From Streptomyces sp. P3 (GTDB lineage: Bacteria; Actinomycetota; Actinomycetes; Streptomycetales; Streptomycetaceae), in assembly GCA_016893485.2 (NCBI GenBank), contig JAFEKX020000001.1:8077501-8141500 (forward strand): a DNA stretch of 64,000 bases, written 5' to 3'. Each line of letters opens with the position of its first letter. Within the stretch, counting starts at the first letter, position 1. The notes under the pieces were generated by a model, which saw only the letters and a list, made by a program, of their open reading frames with translations, was not told where the DNA came from and did no database searches. A program made the translations under genes and the position numbers. Shown piece after piece: positions 9,940-18,717 of this stretch.

Positions 9940-10856
9940 ATGACCTCCACGACCACCACCCCCAACACCACCGCGAACCGCCCCTGGCGCGGCGTCCTCG
10001 TCGCCACCGCGCTCCCGCTGACCGACGAACTCGCCGTGGACTACGACAAGTTCGCCGAGCACTGCGCCTGGCTGGTCGACAACGGCTGTGACGGTGTCGT
10101 ACCGAACGGCTCGCTGGGCGAGTACCAGGTGCTCACCCCGAGGAGCGTGCCAAGGTCGTCGAGACGGCCGTCGCCGCGATCGGCGGCGCGCGGGTGATGC
10201 CCGGTGTCGCCGCCTACGGTTCCGCCGAGTCCCGCCGCTGGGCCGAGCAGGCCCGCGACGCCGGCTGCGCCTCCGTGATGCTGCTGCCGCCCAACGCCTA
10301 TCGCGCCGACGAGCGTTCGGTCCTCGCGCACTACGCGGAGGTCGCGAAGGCGGGCGTGCCGATCGTGGCGTACAACAACCCCATCGACACCAAGGTCGAC
10401 CTGGTGCCGGAACTGCTCGCGAAGCTGCACGGCGAGGGACACATCCACGCCGTGAAGGAGTTCTCCGGCGATGTCCGCCGGGCGTACCAGCTCGCCGAAC
10501 TCGCCCCGGAACTCGACCTGTTGATCGGCGCCGACGACGTCCTGCTGGAGCTCGCGCTCGCAGGTGCGAAGGGCTGGGTGGCCGGCTACCCGAACGCGCT
10601 GCCCGCCGCGAGCGTCGAGCTGTACCACGCGGCCGTCGGCGGCGACCTGGCCACCGCGAAGAAGCTGTACGAGCAGTTGCACCCGCTGCTGCGCTGGGAC
10701 TCCAAGGTGGAGTTCGTGCAGGCCATCAAGCTGTCCATGGACCTCGTCGGACGGCACGGCGGCCCGGTGCGTCCGCCGCGCGTCCCGCTGCTGCCCGAGC
10801 AGGAGGCGACCGTGCGGGCGGCCACGGAGAAGGCGGTCGCGGCGGGGCTCGCGTAG
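9940..10856 (+). CDS. DapA-family protein, probable pyrroline-4-hydroxy-2-carboxylate deaminase, frameshifted
   Basis: ATG 9940 is preceded by GAGAGGGG 8 bases upstream, better than an in-frame ATG at 9910. The sequence WRGVLVATALPLTDELAVDYD, FAEHCAWLVDNGCDGVVPNG and SLGEYQ is the N-terminal half of a dihydrodipicolinate-synthase TIM barrel. IVAYNNP carries the usual Tyr and HIHAVKEFSGD the Schiff-base Lys. One C is missing near 10140. In hydroxyproline degradation this family converts pyrroline-4-hydroxy-2-carboxylate to alpha-ketoglutarate semialdehyde with loss of ammonia. The neighbours on both sides support that role over lysine biosynthesis or sugar-acid aldolase roles. Confidence 0.82.
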
Positions 10857-10896
10857 TCAACGGCACCATGGTCCACCGGCATCCACCAGGAGCGTC

Positions 10897-11898
10897 ATGC
10901 GCAGCAAACTCGTCCTGCACGCCGTCGACTCGCACACCGAGGGCATGCCCACCCGTGTGATCACCGGCGGGATCGGCACCATCCCCGGCGCGACCATGAA
11001 CGAGCGGCGGCTGTACTTCCGCGAACACCGCGACCACATCCGGCAGTTCCTGATGAACGAGCCGCGCGGCCACTCCGCGATGAGCGGTGCAGTCCTCCAG
11101 CCGCCGACCCGCCCCGACTGCGACTGGGGCGTCGTCTACATCGAGGTCTCCGGCTATCTGCCGATGTGCGGGCACGGCACGATCGGCGTCGCCACCGTGC
11201 TCGTCGAGACCGGCATGGTCGAGGTCGTCGAACCGGTCACCACCATCCGGCTCGACACCCCGGCCGGGCTCGTCGTCGCCGAGGTCGCCGTGGAGAACGG
11301 CGCCGCGCGGCACGTCACCCTCAAGAACGTCCCCTCGTTCTCCGTCGGCCTGGACCGCGAGATCACCCTCGCCGACGGACGGACGGTGACATACGACATG
11401 GCATACGGCGGCAACTTCTACGCCATCCTGCCGCTGGACGAGTTCGGGCTGCCCTTCGACCGCGCCCGCAAGGACGACATCATCAAGGCGGGCCTGTCCC
11501 TCATGGAGGCGGTCAACGCCAAGGACGAGCCCGTCCACCCCGAGGACCCCTCGATCCGCGGCTGCCACCACGTCCACCTGTACGCGCCCGGCGCCACCGC
11601 CCGGCACTCCCGGCACGCGATGGCGATCCACCCGGGCTGGTTCGACCGCTCGCCCTGTGGCACGGGCACCAGCGCCCGCATGGCACAGCTCCACGCGCGC
11701 GGTGAACTCCCGCTGCACACCGAGTTCGTGAACGAGTCCTTCATCGGCACCCAGTTCACCGGACGGCTCCTCGACACCACCGAGGTCGCCGGTGTCCCGG
11801 CCGTCCTGCCCAGCTTCACCGGCCGCGCCTGGATCACCGGCACCGCCCAGTACCTGCTCGACCCCGCCGACCCGTTCCCGGGCGGATTCGTCCTCTAG
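10897..11898 (+). CDS. 4-hydroxyproline 2-epimerase (proline racemase family)
   Basis: 333 residues, intact. ATG 10897 follows CCAGGAGC. The proline racemase signature is complete: Cys91 with His93 in MCGHGTIG and Cys254 in DRSPCGTGTSARMAQL. Keeping both cysteines indicates a racemase/epimerase rather than the Cys-to-Thr trans-3-hydroxyproline dehydratases. It would invert trans-4-hydroxy-L-proline to cis-4-hydroxy-D-proline, the substrate of the dehydrogenase encoded upstream. It lies 40 bp after the deaminase. Proline racemase activity cannot be excluded from sequence alone; context decides. Confidence 0.9.
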   Translation: MRSKLVLHAVDSHTEGMPTRVITGGIGTIPGATMNERRLYFREHRDHIRQFLMNEPRGHSAMSGAVLQPPTRPDCDWGVVYIEVSGYLPMCGHGTIGVATVLVETGMVEVVEPVTTIRLDTPAGLVVAEVAVENGAARHVTLKNVPSFSVGLDREITLADGRTVTYDMAYGGNFYAILPLDEFGLPFDRARKDDIIKAGLSLMEAVNAKDEPVHPEDPSIRGCHHVHLYAPGATARHSRHAMAIHPGWFDRSPCGTGTSARMAQLHARGELPLHTEFVNESFIGTQFTGRLLDTTEVAGVPAVLPSFTGRAWITGTAQYLLDPADPFPGGFVL

Positions 11899-11915
11899 GT
11901 CGGGGATAATGGCGG

Positions 11916-11929
11916 GTCACGCGTGACAT
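11916..11929. promoter_or_regulatory. GTCACGCGTGAC palindrome before the GntR gene
   Basis: A perfect 12-bp palindrome (11916-11927) extended to GTGACAT at 11923-11929 lies 20 bp before the regulator start. Half-sites match those at 6908, 6947 and 9910. It is probably the autoregulatory operator of the hydroxyproline-locus GntR protein. Confidence 0.55.
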
Positions 11930-11948
11930 TGCACCATGAGGAGATTCG

Positions 11949-12644
11949 ATGGCCGTCCAGCGCGCCAGCGCCCCCGCCCACCACTGCTCCGGACCTGCCC
12001 ACGCTCGGCGGCAGGAAGAGCAGCTACCGCGAGCGGGTCGTCGACGCGCTGCGGGCCGCGATGATCGCGGGGAGCTGCGGCCCGGCGAGGTGTACTCAGC
12101 GCCGACGCTCGCCGCCCGCTTCGGCGTCTCGGCGACCCCGGTGCGCGAGGCCATGCTGGACCTGGCCAAGGAGGGGCTGGTCGACACGGTCCCGAACAAG
12201 GGGTTCCGGGTCACCGCGGTCTCCGAGAAGCAGCTCGACGAGTACACGCAGATCCGCGCGCTGATCGAGATCCCCACGGTGGTGGGGCTGGCCGGGAGCG
12301 CGGACCCCGTGTCGCTGGAGGCGCTGCGCCCGGCCGCCCGGGAGATCGTCCACGCGGCCGTGGCCGGCGACCTCATCGCGTATGTCGAGGCCGACACCCG
12401 CTTCCATCTCGGACTGCTCGCGCTCGCGGGCAACGCCCATCTCGTCGAGGTCGTCGGTGATCTGCGGGGGCGCTCGCGCCTCTACGGGCTGACCGCGCTC
12501 GTCGAGGCCGGACGTCTACTGGCCTCCGCCCAGGAGCACTTGGAGCTGCTGGACGCGCTGGTGGACCGTGACGAGCGGGCCGTGCGTGAGATCATGACCC
12601 GGCACCTGGGACATGTCCGCGGACTGTGGGCCGCGCACGACTGA
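11949..12644 (+). CDS. GntR-family (FCD) regulator of the hydroxyproline locus, frameshifted in the N-terminal part
   Basis: ATG 11949 is chosen for GAGGAG 7 bases upstream. After MAVQRASAPA the reading moves to another frame (TTAPDLPTLGGRKSSYRERV, ALRAAMIAG) and returns near 12069 to LRPGEVYSAPTLAARFGVS, ATPVREAMLDLAKEGLVDT. The first change looks like one extra base, the second like one missing G. The winged helix is followed by an FCD domain with YVEADTRFHLGLLALAGN and EHLELLDALVDRDE. It sits 50 bp after the epimerase, behind its own palindrome. It likely represses the locus until hydroxyproline or an intermediate is present. Confidence 0.82.
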   Translation: MAVQRASAPAHHCSGPAHARRQEEQLPRAGRRRAAGRDDRGELRPGEVYSAPTLAARFGVSATPVREAMLDLAKEGLVDTVPNKGFRVTAVSEKQLDEYTQIRALIEIPTVVGLAGSADPVSLEALRPAAREIVHAAVAGDLIAYVEADTRFHLGLLALAGNAHLVEVVGDLRGRSRLYGLTALVEAGRLLASAQEHLELLDALVDRDERAVREIMTRHLGHVRGLWAAHD

Positions 12645-12687
12645 CCGGGGCCGGGAGCCGGGATCGGCTTGATCCGATCGCCTCATA

Positions 12688-12723
12688 ACGCAAACCACTT
12701 GCGTATCTTGCGCTATTCTTGCG
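12688..12723. promoter_or_regulatory. Cluster of TTGCG repeats before the LacI gene
   Basis: ACGCAA-N5-TTGCGT is a perfect inverted repeat at 12688-12704. Two more CTTGCG copies follow at 12707 and 12718, ending 4 bp before the ATG at 12727. This spacing and placement fit LacI-family operators. A related TGCGC...TTGCGG pair occurs at 13757-13774, before the ABC operon. Confidence 0.5.
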
Positions 12724-12726
12724 CAC

Positions 12727-13724
12727 ATGACGCGACGACTTGCTGAGGTGGCGAAGAAGGTCGGGGTCAGCGAGGCCACGGTCAGCCGGGTGCTCAACGG
12801 CAAACCCGGTGTCTCGAGCCCACCCGGCAGGCGGTGCTGTCGGCTCTCGACGTTCTCGGCTACGAACGGCCCACGCAGCTGCGCGGTGAACGCGCGAGGC
12901 TCGTGGGCCTCGTGCTGCCCGAGCTGCAGAACCCCATCTTCCCCGCCTTCGCCGAGGTGATCGGCGGCGCACTCGCCCAACTCGGCCTCACCCCGGTGCT
13001 GTGCACCCAGACCAAGGGCGGGGTCTCCGAGGCGGACTACGTGACCCTGCTGCTCCAACAGCAGGTGTCCGGTGTGGTGTTCGCGGGTGGGCTCTACGCG
13101 CAGGCCGACGCCCCGCACGACCACTACCGGCTGCTCGCCGAGCGCAACATCCCGGTCGTCCTGGTCAACGCGGCCATCGACCACCTCGGTTTCCCCGCCG
13201 TGTCCTGCGACGACGCGGTCGCCGTCGAGCAGGCCTGGCGGCACCTCGCCTCCCTCGGCCACGAGCGCATCGGCCTCGTCCTAGGCCCCGCCGACCACAT
13301 GCCGTCCGCACGGAAACTGACCGCCGCCCGGGCCATCGCTGCGGACCTGCCGGACGAGTTCGTCGCCCGCGCGATCTTCTCCATCGAGGGCGGCCACGCC
13401 GCCGCCTCCCGGCTCATCGACCGGGGTGTCACCGGCATCATCTGCGCCAGCGACCCCTCGCGCTGGGCGCGGTAAAGGGCCGCACGGCGCAAGGGACTTG
13501 ACGTCCCATCAGAAATTTCCGTCGTCGGTTACGACGACTCCGCCTTCATGAACTGCACCGAACCCCCGCTGACCACCGTCCGCCAGCCCATCGAGGCCAT
13601 GGGCCGGGCCGCCGTGGAGCTCCTGAACTCACAGGTCGGCGGCACCGCCGTACCGGCCGAGGAGTTGCTCTTCGAACCGGAACTGGTAGTGCGTGGTTCC
13701 ACCGCGCAAGCCCCGCGCGGCTGA
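12727..13724 (+). CDS. LacI-family transcriptional regulator, frameshifted
   Basis: ATG 12727 gives MTRRLAEVAKKVGVSEATVS then RVLNGKPGVS, a textbook LacI helix-turn-helix plus hinge. The core domain shows RLVGLVLPELQNPIFPAFAE, GVVFAGGLYAQ, RNIPVVLVNAAI and HERIGLVLGP. It ends EISVVGYDDSAFMNCTEPPL, TTVRQPIEAMGRAAVELL. Frames change near 12822, 13457 (a C lost) and 13477 (a G gained). It is encoded directly upstream of a sugar importer and a GH13 alpha-glucosidase, so control of alpha-glucoside use is likely. Length (about 333 aa) is normal. Confidence 0.85.
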
Positions 13725-13760
13725 CCAGCACTCTGCTGTCGAATAATTACAGATTCTGCG

Positions 13761-13783
13761 CGACATCTTGCGGACAGATGTCG
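13761..13783. promoter_or_regulatory. 8-bp inverted repeat CGACATCT-N7-AGATGTCG before the importer operon
   Basis: A perfect pair of 8-bp arms lies 52-74 bp upstream of the binding-protein start. It overlaps a TTGCGG word like those before the LacI gene. No T-run follows, so an operator or leader hairpin is more likely than a terminator. Confidence 0.4.
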
Positions 13784-13834
13784 ACGGTGCTTGAGTGTGC
13801 GGCGCCCACCGCTCCTGCCCAGAGGGGTCCACCG

Positions 13835-15180
13835 ATGAGAAGCACCGGGTTCCGCCGCACCTTCGCCGCGATCGGCGTCTGTTCTCTCGCGCTCACTGCC
13901 TCCGCCTGCGGGTCCGGCGACGACTCGGCGAGTGGCAAGACACGCATCACGGTCAACTGCGAGCCGCCCAAGAGCGCCAAGGTCGACCGTAAGTTCTTCG
14001 ACTCCGATGTCGCGGCCTTCGAGAAGAAGAACCCGACCATCGACGTCGTCACCCACGACGCGTTTCCCTGCCAGGATCCGAAGACCTTCGACGCCAAGCT
14101 CGCCGGCGGCCAGATGGAGGACGTGTTCTACACGTACTTCACCGACGCCAAACACGTCGTCGACATCAACCAGGCGGCCGATCTCACGCCGTACATCAAG
14201 GAGTTGAAGAGCTACGACACGCTGCAGAAGCAGCTGCGGGACATCTACACCGTGGACGGCAAGATCTACGGCATCCCGCGCACCGGCTACTCGATGGGCC
14301 TGATCTACAACCGCAAGCTCTTCCAGCAGGCCGGTCTCGACCCGGACAAGGCGCCGACGACCTGGGCCGAGGTCCGGGCCGACGCCAAGAAGATCGCCGC
14401 GCTCGGCAACGGCACCGTCGGCTACGCCGACTACAGCGCCCAGAACCAGGGGGTTGGCACTTCACCGCCGAGATGTACTCCCAGGGCGGCGACGTCGTCA
14501 GCGCCGACGGCAAGAAGGCCTCCATCGACACGCCCCAGGGCCACGCCGTGCTGCAGAACCTGCACGACATGCGCTGGACCGACAACTCGATGGGCAGCAA
14601 GCAGCTCCTCGTCATCAACGACGTGCAGCAGCTGATGGGTTCGGGCAAGCTCGGCATGTACCTCTCCGCCCCGGACAACATCCCGATCCTGGTCAAGGAG
14701 AAGGGCGGCAACTACGACGACCTCGCCCTCGGCCCGATGCCCGGCGGTCAGGGCACGCTCATCGGCGGCGACGGCTACATGTTCAACAAGCACGACACGC
14801 CCGCCCAGATCCGCGCCGGCCTCAAGTGGCTCGACAGCATGTTCCTCACCCCGGGCAGCGGCTTCCTCGGTGACTACGCCCGCGCGAAGAAGTCCAACGC
14901 ACCCGTCGGACTGCCCGAGCCGCGGCTGTTCACCGGCGCCGCCGACGCCAAGGACCAGCAGGTCAAGAAGGCCAACGCCAACGTCCCGGTGCAGAACTAC
15001 CAGGCCTTCCTCGACGGCAACCAGTCGCTCCAGATGAAGATCGAGCCGCCGGACGCCCAGCAGATCTACTCCGTCCTCGACGGGACCGTCTCCGCCGTCC
15101 TCACCAAGAAGGACGCGAACATCGACCAACTCCTCAAGGACGCCTCCGGAAAGATCGACGGCATCCTGGCCCGGGGCTGA
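13835..15180 (+). CDS. Sugar ABC transporter substrate-binding lipoprotein, frameshifted
   Basis: ATG 13835 has AGAGGGG upstream. The signal region FAAIGVCSLALTASACGSG ends in a lipoprotein cysteine. The mature protein shows YGIPRTGYSMGLIYNRKLF and QQAGLDPDKAPTTWAEV, standard for family 1 extracellular binding proteins. The C-terminal half (TLIGGDGYMFNKHDTPAQI, GLPEPRLFTG) is in another frame after a one-base loss near 14455. It is the first gene of the operon with two permeases and a GH13 enzyme. The substrate is presumably an alpha-linked gluco-oligosaccharide, judged from neighbours only. Confidence 0.85.
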
Positions 15181-15185
15181 CCCCG

Positions 15186-16139
15186 ATGACCCGAACGGCC
15201 ACCAGGCGACCCGTCGAGACGACCGACGTACGACAGGTCAAGGCGCCGCCCCCGGCAGGGGGCCAGGGCGGCGCCGCCTCCTCGACCAGGCCCGCGCCTA
15301 CGCCTTCCTCATCGGCGGCCTGATCTGCTTCGCCCTGTTCTCCTGGTACCCGGCGATCCGCGCGGTCGTGATCGCCTTCCAGAAGTACACGCCCGGCTCC
15401 TCGCCCGAGTGGGTCGGCACCGCCAACTTCACCCAGGTCTGGCACGACCCCGAGTTCGCCGACGCCTGGCGCAACACCCTCGTCTTCACCGTGCTCGCGC
15501 TGCTCATCGGCTTCGCGATCCCGTTCGTACTCGCCCTGGTCCTCAACGAGTTGAGGCACTGGAAGGCCTTCTTCAGGGTCGTCGTCTACCTCCCGGTGAT
15601 GATCCCCGGTGGTCACCGCCCTGCTGTGGAAGTGGTTCTACGACCCGGGAGCCGGCCTCGCCAACGAGACGCTGCGCTTCCTGCACCTGCCGACCTCGAA
15701 CTGGTCCAACGGCACCGACACCGCGCTCGTCTCCCTGGTGATCGTGGCCACTTGGGCCAACCTGGGCGGCACCGTCCTGATCTACCTGGCCGCGCTCCAG
15801 TCCATCCCGGGCGAGCTGTACGAGGCGGCCGAACTGGACGGCGCGAGCCTGCTGCAACGGGTCCGGCATGTGACGATCCCTCAGACACGGTTCGTCATCC
15901 TGATGCTGATGCTCCTTCAGATCATCGCCACGATGCAGGTGTTCACCGAACCGTTCGTCATCACCGGCGGCGGACCGGAGAGCGCCACCGTCACCGTCCT
16001 CTACCTGATCTACAAATACGCCTTCCTCTACAACGACTTCGGCGGCGCCTGCGCGCTCAGCGTGATGCTCCTCGTGCTGCTCGGTGTCTTCTCGGCCCTC
16101 TATCTGCGGCTGACCCGATCCGGGGAGGACGACCTGTGA
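15186..16139 (+). CDS. Sugar ABC transporter permease (MalF-type), frameshifted
   Basis: ATG 15186 begins 5 bp after the binding-protein stop. The first membrane segment AYAFLIGGLICFALFSWYPA starts after a frame change near 15280. A second change near 15608 (two C short) precedes LLWKWFYDPGAGLANETL. The coupling loop ELYEAAELDGASLLQRVRHV and FTEPFVITGGGPESAT are diagnostic for MalF-type permeases. The stop at 16139 overlaps the next GTG. Confidence 0.85.
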
Positions 16140-17011
16140 CCACCCGCACGCTGCTCTCCCCGGCGAGCCTCGCCCGACCGCGCGGCAGGGCCGTCTACTG
16201 GACCGTGTTCACCGGCGTCGTCGTGCTCTTCGCCCTCGCCTTCCTCTTCCCGGTCTACTGGATGGTGACCGGGGCGATGAAGTCGCCGGACGAGATCGCG
16301 CAGACCCCGCCCACGATCGTGCCGCACCACCTGCACATCAGCGGCTACACCGATGCCTGGGACCTGATGCAGCTCCCGGAGCACCTGTGGAACACGGTGG
16401 TCCAGGCCGCCGGCGCCTGGGCGTTCCAGCTGGTCCTGTGCACGGCCGCCGCCTACGCCCTGTCCAAACTGAAGCCCGCCTTCGGCAAGGTGATCCTCGG
16501 CGGCATCCTGGCGACGCTGATGGTCCCGGCGCAGGCCCTGGTCGTCCCCAAGTACCTGACGGCCGCCGACCTCCCGCTGATCCACACCAGCCTGCTCAAC
16601 AGCCCGCTCGGCATCTGGCTCCCGGCCGTCGCCAACGCCTTCAACCTGTATCTCCTCAAGCGGTTCTTCGACCAGCTCCCGCGCGACGTCATGGAGGCCG
16701 CCGAGATCGACGGCGCCGGGAAACTCCGCATCCTGTGGTCCATCGTGCTGCCCATGTCCCGGCCGGTGCTCGGCGTCGTGTCGATCTTCGCGCTCGTCGC
16801 CGTCTGGCAGGACTTCCTGTGGCCGCTGATGGTCTTCTCCGACACCGACAAGCAACCGATCAGCGTGGCACTCGTCCAGCTGTCCCAGAACATCCAACTG
16901 ACCGTGCTCATCGCGGCGATGGTGATCGCGAGCATCCCCATGGTCGCGATGTTCCTGGTCTTCCAGCGGCACATCATCGCCGGGATCAGCGCGGGCAGCA
17001 CGAAGGGCTGA
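16136..17011 (+). CDS. Sugar ABC transporter permease (MalG-type)
   Basis: 291 residues, intact. GTG 16136 overlaps the preceding stop (GTGA). Features are VFTGVVVLFALAFLFPVYWM, AYALSKLKPAFGKVI, the coupling loop DVMEAAEIDGAGKLRILWSI followed by VLPMSRPVLGVV, and VFQRHIIAGISAGSTKG at the end; these are canonical for MalG permeases. There is no ATPase gene in the operon, which in Streptomyces usually means a shared MsiK-type ATPase powers it. Confidence 0.9.
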   Translation: MTTRTLLSPASLARPRGRAVYWTVFTGVVVLFALAFLFPVYWMVTGAMKSPDEIAQTPPTIVPHHLHISGYTDAWDLMQLPEHLWNTVVQAAGAWAFQLVLCTAAAYALSKLKPAFGKVILGGILATLMVPAQALVVPKYLTAADLPLIHTSLLNSPLGIWLPAVANAFNLYLLKRFFDQLPRDVMEAAEIDGAGKLRILWSIVLPMSRPVLGVVSIFALVAVWQDFLWPLMVFSDTDKQPISVALVQLSQNIQLTVLIAAMVIASIPMVAMFLVFQRHIIAGISAGSTKG

Positions 17012-17052
17012 CACCGCCCCCTTCGACGCCCCCGACGACAAAGGCCAGCACC

Positions 17053-18651
17053 GTGGGACAGCCCACCCCTGCCCAGAGCCACGACGAATGGTGGCGCACC
17101 GCCGTCATCTACCAGGTCTACGTCCGCAGCTTCGCGGACGGCGACGGCGACGGCACCGGCGACCTCGCGGGCGTCCGCTCCCGACTGCCGTATCTCGCCG
17201 AACTCGGCGTGGACGCCCTGTGGTTCAACCCCTGGTACCTGTCACCGATGAAGGACGGCGGCTACGACGTCGCCGACTACCGCTCCATCGACCCGGCGTT
17301 CGGATCGCTCGCCGAGGCGGAGAAACTCATCGCCGAGGCACGGGAGTTGGGCATCCGCACGATCGTCGACATCGTGCCCAACCATGTCTCCGACCAGCAC
17401 CCGTGGTTCCGTGCCGCCCTCGCCGGCGGACCCGAACGCGAGTTGTTCCACTTCCGTCCGGGACGCGGCGAGCACGGTGAACTCCCGCCCAACGACTGGC
17501 CGTCGCAGTTCGCCGGCTCCACCGAACCCGTGTGGACCCGGCTGCCCGACGGCGACTGGTACCTCCACCTGTTCACCCCGAGCAGCCCGACCTCAACTGG
17601 GCCCACCCGGCGGTGCGTCAGGAGCACGAGGACATCCTGCGCTTCTGGTTCGAGCGCGGCGTCGAAGGCGTCCGCATCGACTCGGCGGCCCTGCTCGCCA
17701 AGGACCCGGACCTGCCCGACTTCGTCGAGGGCCGCGACCCGAACCCCTTCGTGGACCGCGACGAACTCCATGACATCTACCGCTCCTGGCGGGCCGTCGC
17801 CGACGAGTACGACGGCGTCTTCGTGGGCGAGGTCTGGCTCCCCGACACCGAGCGCTTCGCCCGCTATCTGCGCCCCGACGAACTGCACACCGCGTTCAAC
17901 TTCTCGTTCCTGTCCCTGCCCTTGGGACCCGCACCGGCTGCGCGCCTCGATCGACGAGACCCTCGCCGAGCACGCCCCGATCGGCGCACCCGCCACCTGG
18001 GTGCTGTGCAACCACGACGTGACCCGCACGGTCACCCGCTACGGCCGCGAGGACACCGGCTTCGACTTCGCGACCAAGGCCTTCGGCACCCCGACCGACC
18101 TCGACCTCGGCACCCGGCGGGCCCGGGCCGCCGCCCTGCTGTCGCTGGCCCTGCCCGGGTCGTGTACCTCTATCAGGGGAGGAGCTGGGGCTGCCCGAGG
18201 TCGAGCTGCCCGCCGACCGAATCCAGGATCCGATGTACTTCCGGTCCGGGGCACCGACCCCGGCCGCGACGGCTGCCGGGTACCCCTGCCCTGGGTCGAG
18301 GAGGCCCCGTACGCGGGCTTCGGTTCGCGTGGTGAGCCGTGGCTGCCGCAGCCGGCCGGCTGGACATCGTATGCGGTCGACCGTCAGCAGCGGACGGTCG
18401 ACTCCATGCTCAACCTGTACCGCGACGCGATCCGCCTCCGGCCGGTCTTCGGCGACGGCCCCCTCACCTGGCTGCCCGCCCCCGACGGCGTGCTCGCCTT
18501 CGCCCGCGCGGAGGGCGTCATCTGCGTGGTCAACCTCGCCGAGGCGGCCGCCGACCTCCCCGCGCACACCCGGCTCCTGCTGACCAGCGGCCCCCTGGAC
18601 GACCAGGGCCGGCTGCCGCGGGACACGGCGGCCTGGCTGCACACCGCGTAG
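17053..18651 (+). CDS. GH13 alpha-glucosidase / oligo-glucosidase, frameshifted
   Basis: GTG 17053 gives MGQPTPAQSHDEWWRTAVIY, QVYVRSFADGDGDGTGDLAG, a cytoplasmic GH13 start without signal peptide. Catalytic regions are all present: DIVPNHVSDQHPWF, nucleophile Asp in GVRIDSAALL, acid/base Glu in VFVGEVWLPDT, and the transition-state Asp in LCNHDVTRTVTRYG. At least five frame changes (about 17580, 17935, 18159, 18180, 18248) break the frame. All but the one near 17935 are one-base losses, and the protein pattern resumes after each. It lies 41 bp after the permeases and should cleave imported alpha-gluco-oligosaccharides to glucose. Confidence 0.85.
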   Translation: MGQPTPAQSHDEWWRTAVIYQVYVRSFADGDGDGTGDLAGVRSRLPYLAELGVDALWFNPWYLSPMKDGGYDVADYRSIDPAFGSLAEAEKLIAEARELGIRTIVDIVPNHVSDQHPWFRAALAGGPERELFHFRPGRGEHGELPPNDWPSQFAGSTEPVWTRLPDGDWYLHLFTPSSPTSTGPTRRCVRSTRTSCASGSSAASKASASTRRPCSPRTRTCPTSSRAATRTPSWTATNSMTSTAPGGPSPTSTTASSWARSGSPTPSASPAICAPTNCTPRSTSRSCPCPWDPHRLRASIDETLAEHAPIGAPATWVLCNHDVTRTVTRYGREDTGFDFATKAFGTPTDLDLGTRRARAAALLSLALPGSCTSIRGGAGAARGRAARRPNPGSDVLPVRGTDPGRDGCRVPLPWVEEAPYAGFGSRGEPWLPQPAGWTSYAVDRQQRTVDSMLNLYRDAIRLRPVFGDGPLTWLPAPDGVLAFARAEGVICVVNLAEAAADLPAHTRLLLTSGPLDDQGRLPRDTAAWLHTA

Positions 18652-18717
18652 CAGCCGGCCCCCGGCCGTCACCCCGCATCCGCTATCCCCGCACCCCCAC
18701 CTCGAAGGGATCAGCAC

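Noticed and set aside
12662..12679. GATCGG/CCGATC hairpin after the GntR gene
   Set aside because: The stem is only 6 bp with no T-run; too weak to call a terminator.
16100..17041. Minus-strand frame opposite the MalG-type permease
   Set aside because: Highly charged shadow of a conserved permease on the plus strand.
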